Below are positions 11,611-21,280 of a stretch of 64,000 nucleotides of DNA, piece by piece. The position numbers were made by a program, and so were the translations under genes. The stretch comes from Paramyrothecium sp. XJ0827 (lineage: Eukaryota; Ascomycota; Sordariomycetes; Hypocreales; Stachybotryaceae). The notes below the pieces were generated by a model, which had not been told where the DNA came from, made no database searches, and saw nothing but the letters and a program-made list of their open reading frames with translations. Position 1 is the first letter of the stretch; every line of letters starts with the position of its first letter. The stretch spans positions 2,294,001 through 2,358,000 of the forward strand of contig JAJFPB010000006.1 of NCBI GenBank assembly GCA_020881915.1. Reading direction: 5' to 3'.

Positions 11611-12999
11611 ATGCTCTCCAGCACCTCCGTGGCCGCGCGCGCTGGCGCTTGTCGAGTTGCCCAACGATGCGCGTCGATTCGCCCTGCCATGGGCCCTAGC
11701 CGATGCCTCGCCGGCCGACAGAACAACTTCGCCATTGCTGGTATGAGCCCGCAACGACGAGGTTATGCCGTCGTGACGAATCCCAACCCTCCCCTCGGCA
11801 AGAAGAATGCGACAAACGAGACCCCGTCTCGAATTGGTCTGATTGGAGCCCGAGGGTACACCGGTCAAGCTCTCGTCGAACTCCTCAACCAGCACCCTTA
11901 CATGGACCTTCGACATGTATCGTCCCGAGAGCTTGCTGGCCAGCCGCTTGATGGATACACCAAGCGCAAGGTCATTTACGAAACCCTGTCACCCGAGGAC
12001 ATTGCTCAGTTGGACAAGGACGGCGCGGTGGACTGCTGGATTATGGCTCTTCCGAATGGTGTCTGCCAGCCTTATGTCGAGGCTCTGGACCAAAGCAACA
12101 GCAACAGCGTGATAGTAGATCTCTCCGCTGACAAGAGGTTTGATGAATCATGTAAGTCTCCAACAAGGGTCGCGTTTTTGGCGAGATTGGATGCGTTGCT
12201 GACCTAACGACAGGGACGTATGGACTCCCAGAACTTATCAAGCGTTCCAAGATTGCACAGTCGAGGCGCATATCTAATCCAGGATGCTATGCCACCGGTG
12301 CTCAGATTGGGCTCAGCGCAGCCCTGGACTTGATCGAGGGAATGCCCGTCGTCTTCGGCTGCTCAGGCTACTCCGGAGCAGGATCCAAGCCAAATGCGAG
12401 GAACAACTTGGAAGTGCTCAAGAACTCGATTATCCCTTACTCCTTAACGTCGCACGTCCACGAACGTGAGATCTCTCACCAACTCAACCACGAGGTTGCC
12501 TTCATCCCCCACGTGGCTGGGTAAGTCAAATCTCTACCGGACTAGAAGAGCGCGGGTAATAGCTAACGGATTGAAAAGATGGTACAGGGGCATCACGTTG
12601 ACCCTGAACATACCCCTTCGCAAGGAGATGACCTCGCGAGATATTCGCCAGATCTACCAGGACCGCTACGCGGGGGAGAAGCTCATCAAGATTGTCGGGG
12701 AGCCGCCGTTGGTGAGCTCGATTGCGGGACGCCATGGTGTAGAGATCGGAGGCTTCGCCGTCGACAGCACTGGAAAGCGCGTGGTAGTGTAAGTCAATGA
12801 TATCATCTGAAGACTCCATTTGTACTAACTTTCCTCCAGAGTTGTCACCATCGACAATCTCGCAAAGGGCGCTGCAACCCAGTGCTTGCGTAAGTAGTCT
12901 CCCTCTTTAGGAATCTCACTGTGTTGCTAACGGATTTACATAGAAAACATGAACCTCGCTCTTGGCTATGGAGAGTATGAGGGAATTCCCGTTATGTGA
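11611..12999 (+). CDS. Stand-alone N-acetyl-gamma-glutamyl-phosphate reductase (Arg-6 C-terminal-half paralogue), mitochondrial
   Basis: Five exons join in frame to 387 aa: 11611-12151, 12214-12520, 12579-12788, 12840-12889 and 12944-12999. All introns are GT-AG with CTAAC-like branch points. The start is an ATG in CACC context. The first 50 or so residues are Arg/Ser/Ala-rich with almost no acids, as in a mitochondrial presequence. Then come the NADP-binding GARGYTG loop, ALPNGVC, the catalytic-cysteine motif NPGCYAT, GYSGAGSKP and HVHEREI with the conserved His. The protein ends NLALGYGEYEGIP, as in fungal ARG-6. The enzyme reduces N-acetylglutamyl phosphate to the semialdehyde in arginine synthesis. 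In ascomycetes this activity normally sits in the C-terminal half of a kinase-reductase precursor (Arg5,6/ARG-6). Here no kinase domain lies upstream. The linker-like NPNPPLGKKNA just before the domain suggests descent from that precursor. Confidence 0.93.
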
Positions 13000-13709
13000 G
13001 GGCGTTGCTAGCCAGATTGGATGATCTGTTCTAGATGGAGTTGTTTCGGTTGTTGGTTTGGAATGGTTGGTATCAAAGGACTCATGTTAGATAGACCTGA
13101 TAAATGTATCTGGGTTCCGGCTCCTCGGGAACTTGCTCCGCAACAACGTTCTTGTCTCTCTGTCGCGCTCGTGCTCTTTTCGTACTAGCAGCGCGTCCGG
13201 CAGCTCTCACACCCGTCAACCACACCCGTTAACTACACACGTAGCAGGTACTGGGCGCTCTTCTGCATTTGTTCCCCGTGCTCACCCGGGTCTCATGGTC
13301 GAACACGCTTGATTCCTTGGCTTTGGAGGCACACATCAGCGTACATGCAACAGCAATTTATAAATTCGTGACAAGAGCTGTAAGCAAAAAACGCTAAATG
13401 TATATGTGTACAGTAGTTGATGTGTATAATTACAAGGAGAGCTGAACGACGCTTCCCACTTTGTCAGCCCTATGCACCTGAAGCAATGCTCCGTGCATGC
13501 CGCTTGCCCTGAAGTCGCAACATGCTACTCTCTTAGCAGCATCATGGCCAGCATGTCTGGTAAACTTTGACAAGTATTGCCACTCGCCTAGCTCTCTCAT
13601 GTCCTCCCAATCGAACGGGCATGCGGTCGGAGGTGGATAAGAATCACAGCCGTGCCAGTACTGTCACTCGCCGCTCTAGATTCATGTTGGATGGCTTTTT
13701 GCAGATGAA
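13000..13709. other. Convergent 3' intergenic stretch
   Basis: About 700 bases lie between the stop codons of the reductase (+) and the 235-aa membrane protein (-). I see only 3' flanking sequence, including AT-rich stretches near 13390-13430 that could carry polyadenylation signals. No gene is evident. Confidence 0.6.
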
Positions 13710-14518
13710 TCATTGACGGCTTTGCCCTGTTGTCTTCTTGCCATCATCCGTCGTCTGATCGCCGCCCCGCAGGACGGTAATGCGCTCATCAATGAGCGCG
13801 ATGTCCGCATCGACGGCCAATATCTTCTCTTCCATCATGTTGATGTACTCCTGGTCCGTGATCTTCTTCATTGGGCTCCATTTTGAGGCGAGCCAGCTGT
13901 CTCTCTCGTGCTGATGCCTCGCTTGGTACGACACTACTTGATTGGCGACTAGCTGTCCTCCAGCGCCCGCTACAGACCAGAAGATCATGCCAGGTATGAT
14001 TGTCGAAGGGCCGCCTGTGAGAATTGTGAGTAAGAGAAGTCATGGCTAGGATGCTTCGACTCACGTAAAAGACCGACCATGGCACCTGCAGCCGATCCTG
14101 ACACGGCGCTGAGGGCAGTCTTCTCGAGAGGCTTCATTTGTGCCTCGCCGCCCCAAGCCCTGGCTGTCACTGTTCGGGTGACTAAGTACGGAACGTCAGC
14201 AGGCACATTATTTTTTCGCTTGAGAACACGGTACATACACCAATATGTGCCTCCGATGGTGAACCAGGAAATGCCGGTCAGCGTGCCGCCTATGAAGGGG
14301 TTTGTGTCTTTCGCAATGGAGCCTCCAACACCAGCCAGAACGCCGGCGGAGCCTAGACCTCGTCAGCCAACTGCTCCGCGTAGCCTTGGCTTCTCATGCC
14401 TACCAGTCCAGGCGCCAACCTTGAAAGAGGGATACAGCAGCTCCGTGATCTCGGTTGGCATGAAACCGCGCCGCTGACGCTGGGCCAGTCCCGGCTGCGG
14501 CTCGTCGGTCCCACTCAT
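13710..14518 (-). CDS. Glycine-rich hairpin membrane protein, 235 aa, function unassigned
   Basis: Three exons join in frame: 14404-14518, 14065-14352 and 13710-14014. Introns of 51 and 50 bases have canonical ends. The first ATG begins MSGTDEPQPGL. The middle holds four short hydrophobic, Gly/Ala-rich segments (SAGVLAGVGGS, IGGTLTGISWFTIGGTYW, ALSAVSGSAAGAMVGLL, IPGMIFWSVAGAGGQLVANQVV). The tail is charged and helical, with a DQEYINMMEEKILAVDADIALIDERI segment. Paired glycine-zipper helices recall Tim17/22/23-type proteins of mitochondrial inner membranes, but I cannot assign it to that family from sequence alone. It is divergent from eIF4B and convergent with the reductase gene. The gene model is firm because frame holds through both introns. 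The function is unknown. Confidence 0.8.
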
Positions 14519-15109
14519 CGTGAGCAAGGCTACGGGCTGTGTTGCAAGCTGATGATGCTAGTGTGGGAGACAAACAAAGAGGAATAAAGCCGAACAAAAT
14601 ATGGAAGCAATTGCCTTATCTTCTATACATCAGGGACACGTCGCAAACCACCATCACATGACCTGGAGTGCACCTCGCATGGTGTCGGATATAGAACAAG
14701 TTCGTCCGGGATGCATATTTGGAGCCTCTCGTCGGAGCTCCTGCAAGGAAAAAAGGGAAAAAAGGCGTCGAACCAGGGGCCGCTAGTCCCGGGGCGGACT
14801 AGCGCCACCCACTCCTGGTCCTGCGAAAATTGAGCCAACCCTCACAAGTCTCCATTACCATTTTTCCACTACGACGCAGAGCAATTTTCGACTCGTCAAC
14901 CCAGACACGGCACCATTTGTCAGGGTCCCAGCAACAACCTCGCTCTCGACTTTTTCCCCGCCTGCATTGGCCCCTCGTCGTTCCCTTCCGATCGACGACC
15001 TTTGCTTCGCCTTCCCGCACCCGAGGAAGAGCTGCCCAGTCCGGCTCTATCCTCTCATCCCCCCCGTTGCGCGCATCGTCTCGTTGCGCGTAGCCGCTAA
15101 GCCGCAATC
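14519..15109. promoter_or_regulatory. Divergent promoter region, 235-aa membrane protein / eIF4B
   Basis: This 591-base gap separates two head-to-head starts. The eIF4B side (about 14830-15100) is rich in C and T, with CCCTCGTCGTTCCC-type runs. Such pyrimidine-rich leaders are usual before translation-factor genes in filamentous fungi. I see no clear TATA box. Confidence 0.45.
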
Positions 15110-17222
15110 ATGGGTGCGTTGCGCTGACCCCGACCCTCTTATCGCGTTCCGCCTGCTGATATTTCGTCGCAATAGCTCCTAAGAAGAAGGAACAGCAGAA
15201 GATGTCCCTCGGGGACTTTCTGACTGAAGGTTCGTGCCCGCCCTTGAACCCTCACCCTCGCCCTCGCCTTCGCCCTCCCCCTCCTCCCAAGGCTGGGCGA
15301 CGGGCCCCCACCGGGTTTGCCAGCCTTTCGAACGAACATGCATGTTGACGTATCACAGGTTCAGGTTTTGGAGGCGGTGGCTCTTGGGCTGACGAAGTCG
15401 AAGAGACCTATGGTAAGTTTTTGTGTCCCTGAATTGGCTTGCAAGAATCAACGTTAACCTTTCCTAGTGACCGGTATGCTGCCACGCCTCGTCTCCATAA
15501 ATGGTCGGCTATGATCCGTACTGACGCACCCATCTCAGGAACCCAACCCCTTCCCCCCAGCGACCGCTCTCGCATGGGTGGCATGTCCTCTTGGCAAGAT
15601 CGAGGTAAGAAGTCGTTGCCACTGTTTCCTCATGCTTGCTAACCGACGTAGGCTACTCTGTCCGTGAGCCCCGTGACAACTTCCCCCAGCAGATCCCCGA
15701 CAGACCACCTTACACCGCTCATCTGGGCAATCTCTCCTACGATGCGACGATGGAGACTGTCACCGAGTTCTTCGAGGGTTGCGATGTCGCCTCAGTCCGC
15801 ATTATCGAGGACCGCGAGATGCAGCGCCCCAAGGGTTTCGGATATGTTGAATTCGGCAACGTCGAAGGCCTCAAGAAGGCCCTTACCCTGGACGGAGAGT
15901 CGTTCCAGGGCCGCATGATCAAGATCAAGATTGCCGATCCTCGTATGTCTCATTCGACCTACCTGAGTAGCACCATTCGCTAACTTGTTTTAGCCCGCGG
16001 CGGCAACGACCGAGGCGGTGATTCCAACCGTGACCTGAGCGACTGGACTCGCAAGGGCCCTCTTCCAGATCTGCCCTCGTCGCGTGGCAATCGCCAGCCC
16101 TCGGACTTCGGTGAACGCCGCCCTTCACGGGATCCGGCTGCCATGGAAAGCCGTGCCCCCCGCGAGCACACTTGGGAGCGTCGTGGACCCCTGTCGCCTC
16201 TTCCCCAGCAAGAGTCTCGACCGGCTCCAGAGGGTATGGAGGAACGCAGCGAGTCCCACCGTGGCGACCGTCGACAGTCGCCCGCTGCCTGGGGCGAAGG
16301 AAAGCCAGAGGGTGCCCGCGGCCCCAGACGCGAGTTTGCTGATCGCCCCGAGCGACCTGAGCGACCCGAGCGTACTGTCACTGCTGCTGAGAAGGACTTC
16401 CAGTGGCGCGAGCGCATGCGTCCTGACGCTGCCGGCCAGCCTCCTGCTACGGACGCCGAGACCCCCACGTCTCCTGGCGCCTCTGCTGCTGCCCCGGTCG
16501 GCCGCCCTCGGTTGAACCTGCAGAAGCGAACCGTGTCCGAAGCCACTGATGCCCAATCCGCATCCGCTGGGGACGCCAAGGCCAGTCCCTTCGGTGCTGC
16601 CCGCCCTATTGACACGGCCACTCGCGAGAAGCTGATTGAGGAAAAGAGGCTGCAGGCCGTGCAGGAGAAGCGCGAGGCTGATGAGAAGGCCAAAGAGGAT
16701 CGTCGCCTGGCTAAGGAGGCTGCTGCCAAGGCTGAGGCCGAGGCCAAGGAGAACGAAGCCAAGGCTAAGGAGGCTAAGGAGGCTAAGGAGGCCAAGGAGG
16801 CCCAGGAAGAGGAAGCCAAGGCGGAGAAGCCTGCTGAGAAGCAGGACGAGGCCTCGGAAGAGCAAAAGATCCCAGTTCGATCACGGGAGCCTCGTGAGCC
16901 GCGTGAACCTCGTGAGCCCCGCGAGCCCCGCGAGCCCGCCAAGTCTCGCGCGGCTGAAGCCGGCAACTGGAGGAGCGGCCCAAGCGAGCCCCGTGGAGGA
17001 TACCGCGGCGCCGCCTCTGGCCCCCGTGGTGGCCGCGGTGGTCGTGGAGACGGACCTCGTGCCCCTCGTGGTGAAGGTCGCCCCCCTCGCGCCAACGGCT
17101 CCCCTGCTCAGCAGCAGCAGCAGCCGCCGGCTGAGTCTGCCGACGAGCCCGAGACACCCACCCAGGACGAAGACGGCTGGACAACTGTCCCCAATAAGAA
17201 GGGACGACCGGGTCGAGTCTAA
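15110..17222 (+). CDS. TIF3: Translation initiation factor eIF4B (Tif3/Sce3 type)
   Basis: Seven coding exons give 567 aa: 15110-15113, 15176-15229, 15359-15412, 15468-15473, 15539-15604, 15652-15942 and 15994-17222. The first coding exon is only ATGG and the fourth is a 6-base microexon. The N-terminus (MAPKKKEQQKMSLGDFL, then GSWADEV) is typical of fungal eIF4B. One RRM spans about residues 83-158, with RNP2-like AHLGNL and RNP1 KGFGYVEF. The rest is low complexity: WERRGPL- and PSDFGERRPS-type repeats, a Lys/Glu/Ala helix (residues about 360-440), a REPREP run and an RGG-rich patch near the C-terminus, ending DGWTTVPNKKGR. Known role: eIF4B binds RNA, stimulates the eIF4A helicase and helps load 40S subunits in the cytoplasm. 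A 371-codon antisense frame here is a GC-driven shadow. Confidence 0.95.
15468..15473 (+). other. 6-base microexon of eIF4B
   Basis: The six bases TGACCG are bounded by CCTAG upstream and GTATGC downstream. They lie between introns of 55 bases (15413-15467) and 65 bases (15474-15538), each with a plausible branch site. Inclusion gives ETY-VT-GTQPLPP; skipping also keeps frame and gives ETY-GTQPLPP. Which form is made cannot be told from DNA alone. Confidence 0.65.
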
Positions 17223-18620
17223 AGCGGCGAGGTGTAGACAATGCCTCGTTTTGCATTTTCCTTTCTCATCTCTTTGCACGACTAGAAAGCTGTCGCGAGA
17301 TGTAGCCGAGGACAGCTTGGTGTGGAGCCAGCGGTGTGCACTCGGCGGGCTACTTGCCTGATTTGTCGACAGAATCTCGACTACTTTCGCCAGATCCTCG
17401 ATCCCACGAACAAGGCTTCGATGCTTTGAGACTTGATGACATTCAACATTTCCTTTATTCGTCCTTTTCCCGCAATGACATTCGATCGCCTGGGCTTTAG
17501 CCGGATCCTGCGAATGTTCCAGATCTTGTCAATGGCCAGTCTTTTTTTCCTCTCTCTAAAGCGCCGTTGTTCTCCCGCGTTGGTAGCGTGTACGTTGCCA
17601 CTTCTCGAGGTAGAAGCTTAAGGATGCGATTACGAAACCACGAAAATGACAAGAGAAAAGAAAGGAAGACCAAAAAAAAAAAGACAAAAGTTTCCGGTGT
17701 TCTGATGTATCTCATAGGGTACGAAGGGATGTTTGAGCATTTGGCCTGGCGTTCCTTTCGATATGCTGACACGAAAAGTTCTCTGAAGAAATTGGAGGGA
17801 AAAAGGGTGCCTTTTTGGAAGGAATAGCTCATGAGGCAAGACGGCCTGCAAGAACGGGGATGCAACAAGGAAAGAGGCCCTTCTTTTTTTCCTTTTTCCT
17901 TGTCTTTTGTGACGTGGACGTGTCGAGAAGAGGAAGTGGGAGAAAAGGGCCTTGCGAAGGGAGGGAGAGTTTGGGAGAGACGCGGGACGAACAAGAGGGA
18001 AGGGTGATGAAATGAACGATGGATTTATCGAAACACAACGTTGATGATTCAATGATTCTTTTCTTTCGCTTGTTCTTCTGCGTACCGGTGGTTAGATCAG
18101 ATTCGAATTCATTATGCTACGTACAACGCTTAGAGGTCCGGCGGGTGTGTTTGCTCCTGTTCTTGAACCTGAAGTGAAGTCATCGCGGGAGGAGTGTAAC
18201 CGATGCAAAGTGACAGCGGCCCAAGCAGTTCCTACTGATTTCTCGGTGTGACCAAGCCAGGGGCACTCTTCCCCTTCGTGTTGTTTTATTCTTCTGCCTA
18301 GGTAGGCAGCTCTGATCTCCCATTCCTTCAGACCGTATATTGCGGATGGGGTATTATAGTGTTGCCTGGAGTGGGAAGCACGAGAGCCGCCCTATATAGA
18401 GGTGCCAGACAACTTGGGACGGAAAAGCAGAAAGGTCGATATAAGACCCTTGCACGTATTTCGTATTGTCTTCTCTGTTACGATTGGTCTCAGCAGTTGA
18501 AAGTCGTTGAGCTTATAACTTCCCTTACGCCCACATACATGATTTCTTCCCACTTACACGCTCAACTCACCGCTCACCACCAACTATTCACCCACCCTCA
18601 CAATACACACGACACTCACC
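17223..18620. other. Intergenic: eIF4B 3' flank and Nudix-gene promoter
   Basis: This is a 1.4 kb stretch without a convincing gene. It holds an 11-base poly-A run near 17672, an oligo-T stretch near 17885, and a TATATAGA box at 18393-18400, about 220 bases before the Nudix ATG. The last 60 bases before that ATG are C/A-rich (CACCCTCACAATACAC), a common fungal leader. Confidence 0.5.
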
Positions 18621-19307
18621 ATGGAAGCAACAACCACCCTTCCAGACAGCATAACCTACACACCCTCCCTCCCCTCTTCCCTCCAACTCCATCCGTCAGA
18701 CATCCTAGCCGCCTACCCCCACATCCACGGCCTGCTCGCCTCCGCCGTCGTGTTCCACCCGGCGTCTTCGTCCGGCGATGAGGCGGGCCCGCGCACGCTG
18801 CTCATCCGCCGCGCCGCCACCGACTCCTGGCCGCTGCTGTGGGAGACGCCCGGCGGCAGCGTCGACGTCCCCGACGACGCGAGCCTCGCCGCCGCCGCCG
18901 TCCGCGAGCTCCGCGAGGAGACGGGCCTGCGCGGCGCGCGCGTCCTGTCCGCCGCGTGCCCCACCGCCGCCGACCTGCTGGCCACCAGCGCCGGCGGCGA
19001 CCCCTCGATGGCGTGGACGCTCGACGACGGCGCCTCGGGCCTGTGCACGTTCGTCGAGTCCGGCCGCGTCTGGGCCCGCGCCACCGTCGTCGTGGCCTGC
19101 GCGCCCGGCGACGACGTGGTGCTGCGGCCGGCGGAGCACTCCGAGGCCGCGTGGGTCACGGAGGACGAGGTGCGCGGGGGCTACGTCGTCCAGGCGGGAG
19201 GGGAGAGGAGAGAGTTGAAGCTCGTGAGCGAGGGGGTCAGGCAGACGTTGTTGGCGGCATTCAAGCTGTGGAGGGAAAACGATGGGTGGAAGGACCTGGG
19301 GGTGTAA
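18621..19307 (+). CDS. Nudix hydrolase
   Basis: This intronless 228-aa frame starts at an ATG in TCACC context. The Nudix signature spans residues 78-103: GG, then a loop SVDVPDDASLAAAAV, then RELREETGL, which holds the metal-binding RE..EE. The loop between the glycine and RE is two residues longer than the textbook GX5EX7RE spacing, and the first glutamate position is not obvious. A second conserved stretch (EHSEAAWVTEDEV) and a C-terminal helix follow. Nudix enzymes cleave nucleoside diphosphates linked to another group; the substrate cannot be read from the sequence. The coding region from about 18740 to 19190 is strikingly GC-rich, much more than its 5' end. It is convergent with the GPHR-type gene. 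Confidence 0.88.
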   Translation: MEATTTLPDSITYTPSLPSSLQLHPSDILAAYPHIHGLLASAVVFHPASSSGDEAGPRTLLIRRAATDSWPLLWETPGGSVDVPDDASLAAAAVRELREETGLRGARVLSAACPTAADLLATSAGGDPSMAWTLDDGASGLCTFVESGRVWARATVVVACAPGDDVVLRPAEHSEAAWVTEDEVRGGYVVQAGGERRELKLVSEGVRQTLLAAFKLWRENDGWKDLGV

Positions 19308-19639
19308 GTGTTGAGGCACCCGCGACGAAGAGCAATTTAGAAAGCGTCAGTAGACCGAATAGATTCGTTCTGAATAATGTAACCGCCTCATGTGCGGTGA
19401 TTATGTATATAGTACAGGCTTTATCTTCATCTTACTCGGGCCTTTCTCATAAAGACATGACTTTGTCTGACAAGTCTTGGAAGCCCTCGAGGCACAACCG
19501 CCACGCTTCTTCAATCGTAAATCCAACGCTGACTCCTGTTACCGACATTAACACTATATGTGTGTGTATATATATGGATAAGTGCCCGCTTAAGAAACGA
19601 CACAATTCGCTTATATGTTTTTCAAGGCATGTTCTTCGT
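19308..19639. other. Convergent 3' intergenic stretch with TG/TA microsatellite
   Basis: About 330 bases lie between the stops of the Nudix (+) and GPHR-type (-) genes. They contain an alternating pyrimidine-purine run (TATATGTGTGTGTATATATATGG) at about 19555-19577 and AT-rich 3' flanking sequence. No gene is visible. Confidence 0.6.
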
Positions 19640-21280
19640 TCATGATCTCTTGGCGCCCATCTCCTCCATGCCGTAGTCCTCCCAGTCCTCCTCGCCCGCC
19701 AGCTTGCGCCCGATCCACAGGCCGACGGCGGTCAGCAGGCTCCCCAGGAGGAACCAGCCCTCGAACCAGCCGTCCACGAAGGCCGGGCTCGGCGCGCCGC
19801 GCAGCACGCCGCCCACCGCGGAGCTCACCTCGCCGGGCAGGTTGCTCCGCAGCAGCAGGCTCGCCGAGATGACGTACGTGGCCGCGATCTGGCCCACGGC
19901 CAGCGCGAGGTTGGCCTGCGCGTGGTGGAGCAGGCCCGGCATCCACTTTGCGAAGAGGTGGAAGGTCTGGACGACGCTGTTGGCGCTCGCGAGCAGGATG
20001 ACGCCGCTGAGGGCGAAGCTGATGGTGCGCGCCCACGCGAGCTGGTCCAGCTTGGGGTCCCAGTGCCGCGCGAGCAGGCCGAGGAACCGGTTGATGGGGT
20101 CGCTGCTGGAGAAGCTGGCCGAGGGGGACGACGCGCGGCGGATGGTGGTGAGGAACGTGGCGAGGATGCGGTAGAGACAGTAGCAGCTAAATAAGTAAGA
20201 GGGCGCTAGTATGAGGCGCCCAAAGGTCGTAGAGGCGCGTACGTTGGCGGCACGAGCGTTCTTCATCATCGACAGGCTGGAGGAGAGGTTGGCCTCCATC
20301 GTCTCCAGCCCGGTAATCTCAAGCTTGAGCGAGCGGATCTCGGCCTCGTCGCCTGACGCGCCCCTGATCGATCCCATCATCTTGCTCACGAGCCCGCCGG
20401 CGCCTGTCGAGGCCGAGTTCTGATTGGTCACCTTGCGCTCGAGCTGCTGCAGCCGGTGCCGCTTCGTGATGAGCATCTCGTTTGTGGCGTCGAGGCCGGC
20501 CTGCTTCCGGTTGACGTCGGCGTCCGTGACGGGCCGCTTCTTGCGCCCGGACACCTCGCTGAACGTGTGCCACGGCGACGAGACGGAGGCGAAGCCCGCG
20601 AGGAGCGCCATCAGCGAGATGCCAATGACTCCGATTCTCTCGAGGCAGACTCTCGTGAGGGTATCGGACATGCCATCGTCCTCGGGTGCATTGCTCGTTG
20701 CGCTTGTCGGTACGGCGACGCCCACAGACCAGAATGCGAACAGCCACCCGAGGAACAGCACCGTCTGCAGTGTCCACGCCACCCGCGGAAGCTTCCCCTT
20801 ACTGGTCCTCTGAAAGCTCCAACCCGCGCCGCTAACGAGGGACCGGCACTCCAGCCAGGGAACCAGTATCACCAGCAAAAACAGCAGCGTCGGCACCGTC
20901 ACACGCAGGGCCAGGTCCCGCGCCACAGGACTCACCACTTCCAATATCTCGGCCAGGATCAGCGACCCCAGCGTCGCCGCAAGTCCGACCGTCGTCCCGA
21001 ACGTCCAGGCGGCGCCCTTCCGACTCCAGCTTTTGGCGCCGTGTTCGGCATGGGCCTGGCGCAGCGCGGCGGGCGCGTGGGCCGGCAGGACGTGGTCCTC
21101 GCCATCGCGCGCATCCTGCGAGCTACTGAGCTGTGGGAAGATGTATCTGACGACGAGGAGGTTGACGCTGGCGAATATGGCGACGAAGGGCGCCAGGGAG
21201 AGGAGGACCGTAAGCGTCACGGCGTTGGGATCGGTCGCCTGGCAGGCATCGTCCGCGTCACATCCAGAAAAGGGCCACAT
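19640..21280 (-). CDS. Golgi pH regulator / GPR89-type multispanning membrane protein
   Basis: This is a single 546-aa frame starting MWPFSGCDADD. Membrane helices are visible at about residues 21-46, 93-113, 126-142, 167-187 and 211-233. Then comes the family hallmark GFASVSSPWHTF (residues 229-240), matching the AVN.PYTYM position of animal GPHR. A soluble coiled-coil loop (about 252-345) follows, then further helices in the ABA_GPCR-type C-terminal region. Length and order match the GPHR_N plus ABA_GPCR architecture. Known of the family: GPHR/GPR89 is an anion channel needed for Golgi acidification, and the plant GTG proteins were proposed as abscisic-acid receptors. A Golgi location here is inference. 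The segment RLILAPSYLF reads through without an intron. An antisense 310-codon frame is a shadow. Confidence 0.9.
   Translation of the reverse strand: MWPFSGCDADDACQATDPNAVTLTVLLSLAPFVAIFASVNLLVVRYIFPQLSSSQDARDGEDHVLPAHAPAALRQAHAEHGAKSWSRKGAAWTFGTTVGLAATLGSLILAEILEVVSPVARDLALRVTVPTLLFLLVILVPWLECRSLVSGAGWSFQRTSKGKLPRVAWTLQTVLFLGWLFAFWSVGVAVPTSATSNAPEDDGMSDTLTRVCLERIGVIGISLMALLAGFASVSSPWHTFSEVSGRKKRPVTDADVNRKQAGLDATNEMLITKRHRLQQLERKVTNQNSASTGAGGLVSKMMGSIRGASGDEAEIRSLKLEITGLETMEANLSSSLSMMKNARAANVRASTTFGRLILAPSYLFSCYCLYRILATFLTTIRRASSPSASFSSSDPINRFLGLLARHWDPKLDQLAWARTISFALSGVILLASANSVVQTFHLFAKWMPGLLHHAQANLALAVGQIAATYVISASLLLRSNLPGEVSSAVGGVLRGAPSPAFVDGWFEGWFLLGSLLTAVGLWIGRKLAGEEDWEDYGMEEMGAKRS

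Noticed and set aside
15980..17095. 371-codon antisense frame across eIF4B
   Set aside because: It mirrors GC-rich low-complexity eIF4B codons and gives Ser/Arg/Gly repeats with no domain. The sense gene is certain.
18839..19645. 268-codon frame overlapping the Nudix gene
   Set aside because: It is a same-strand shadow frame, almost all Arg/Gly, caused by the GCC/GAC codon bias of the Nudix gene.
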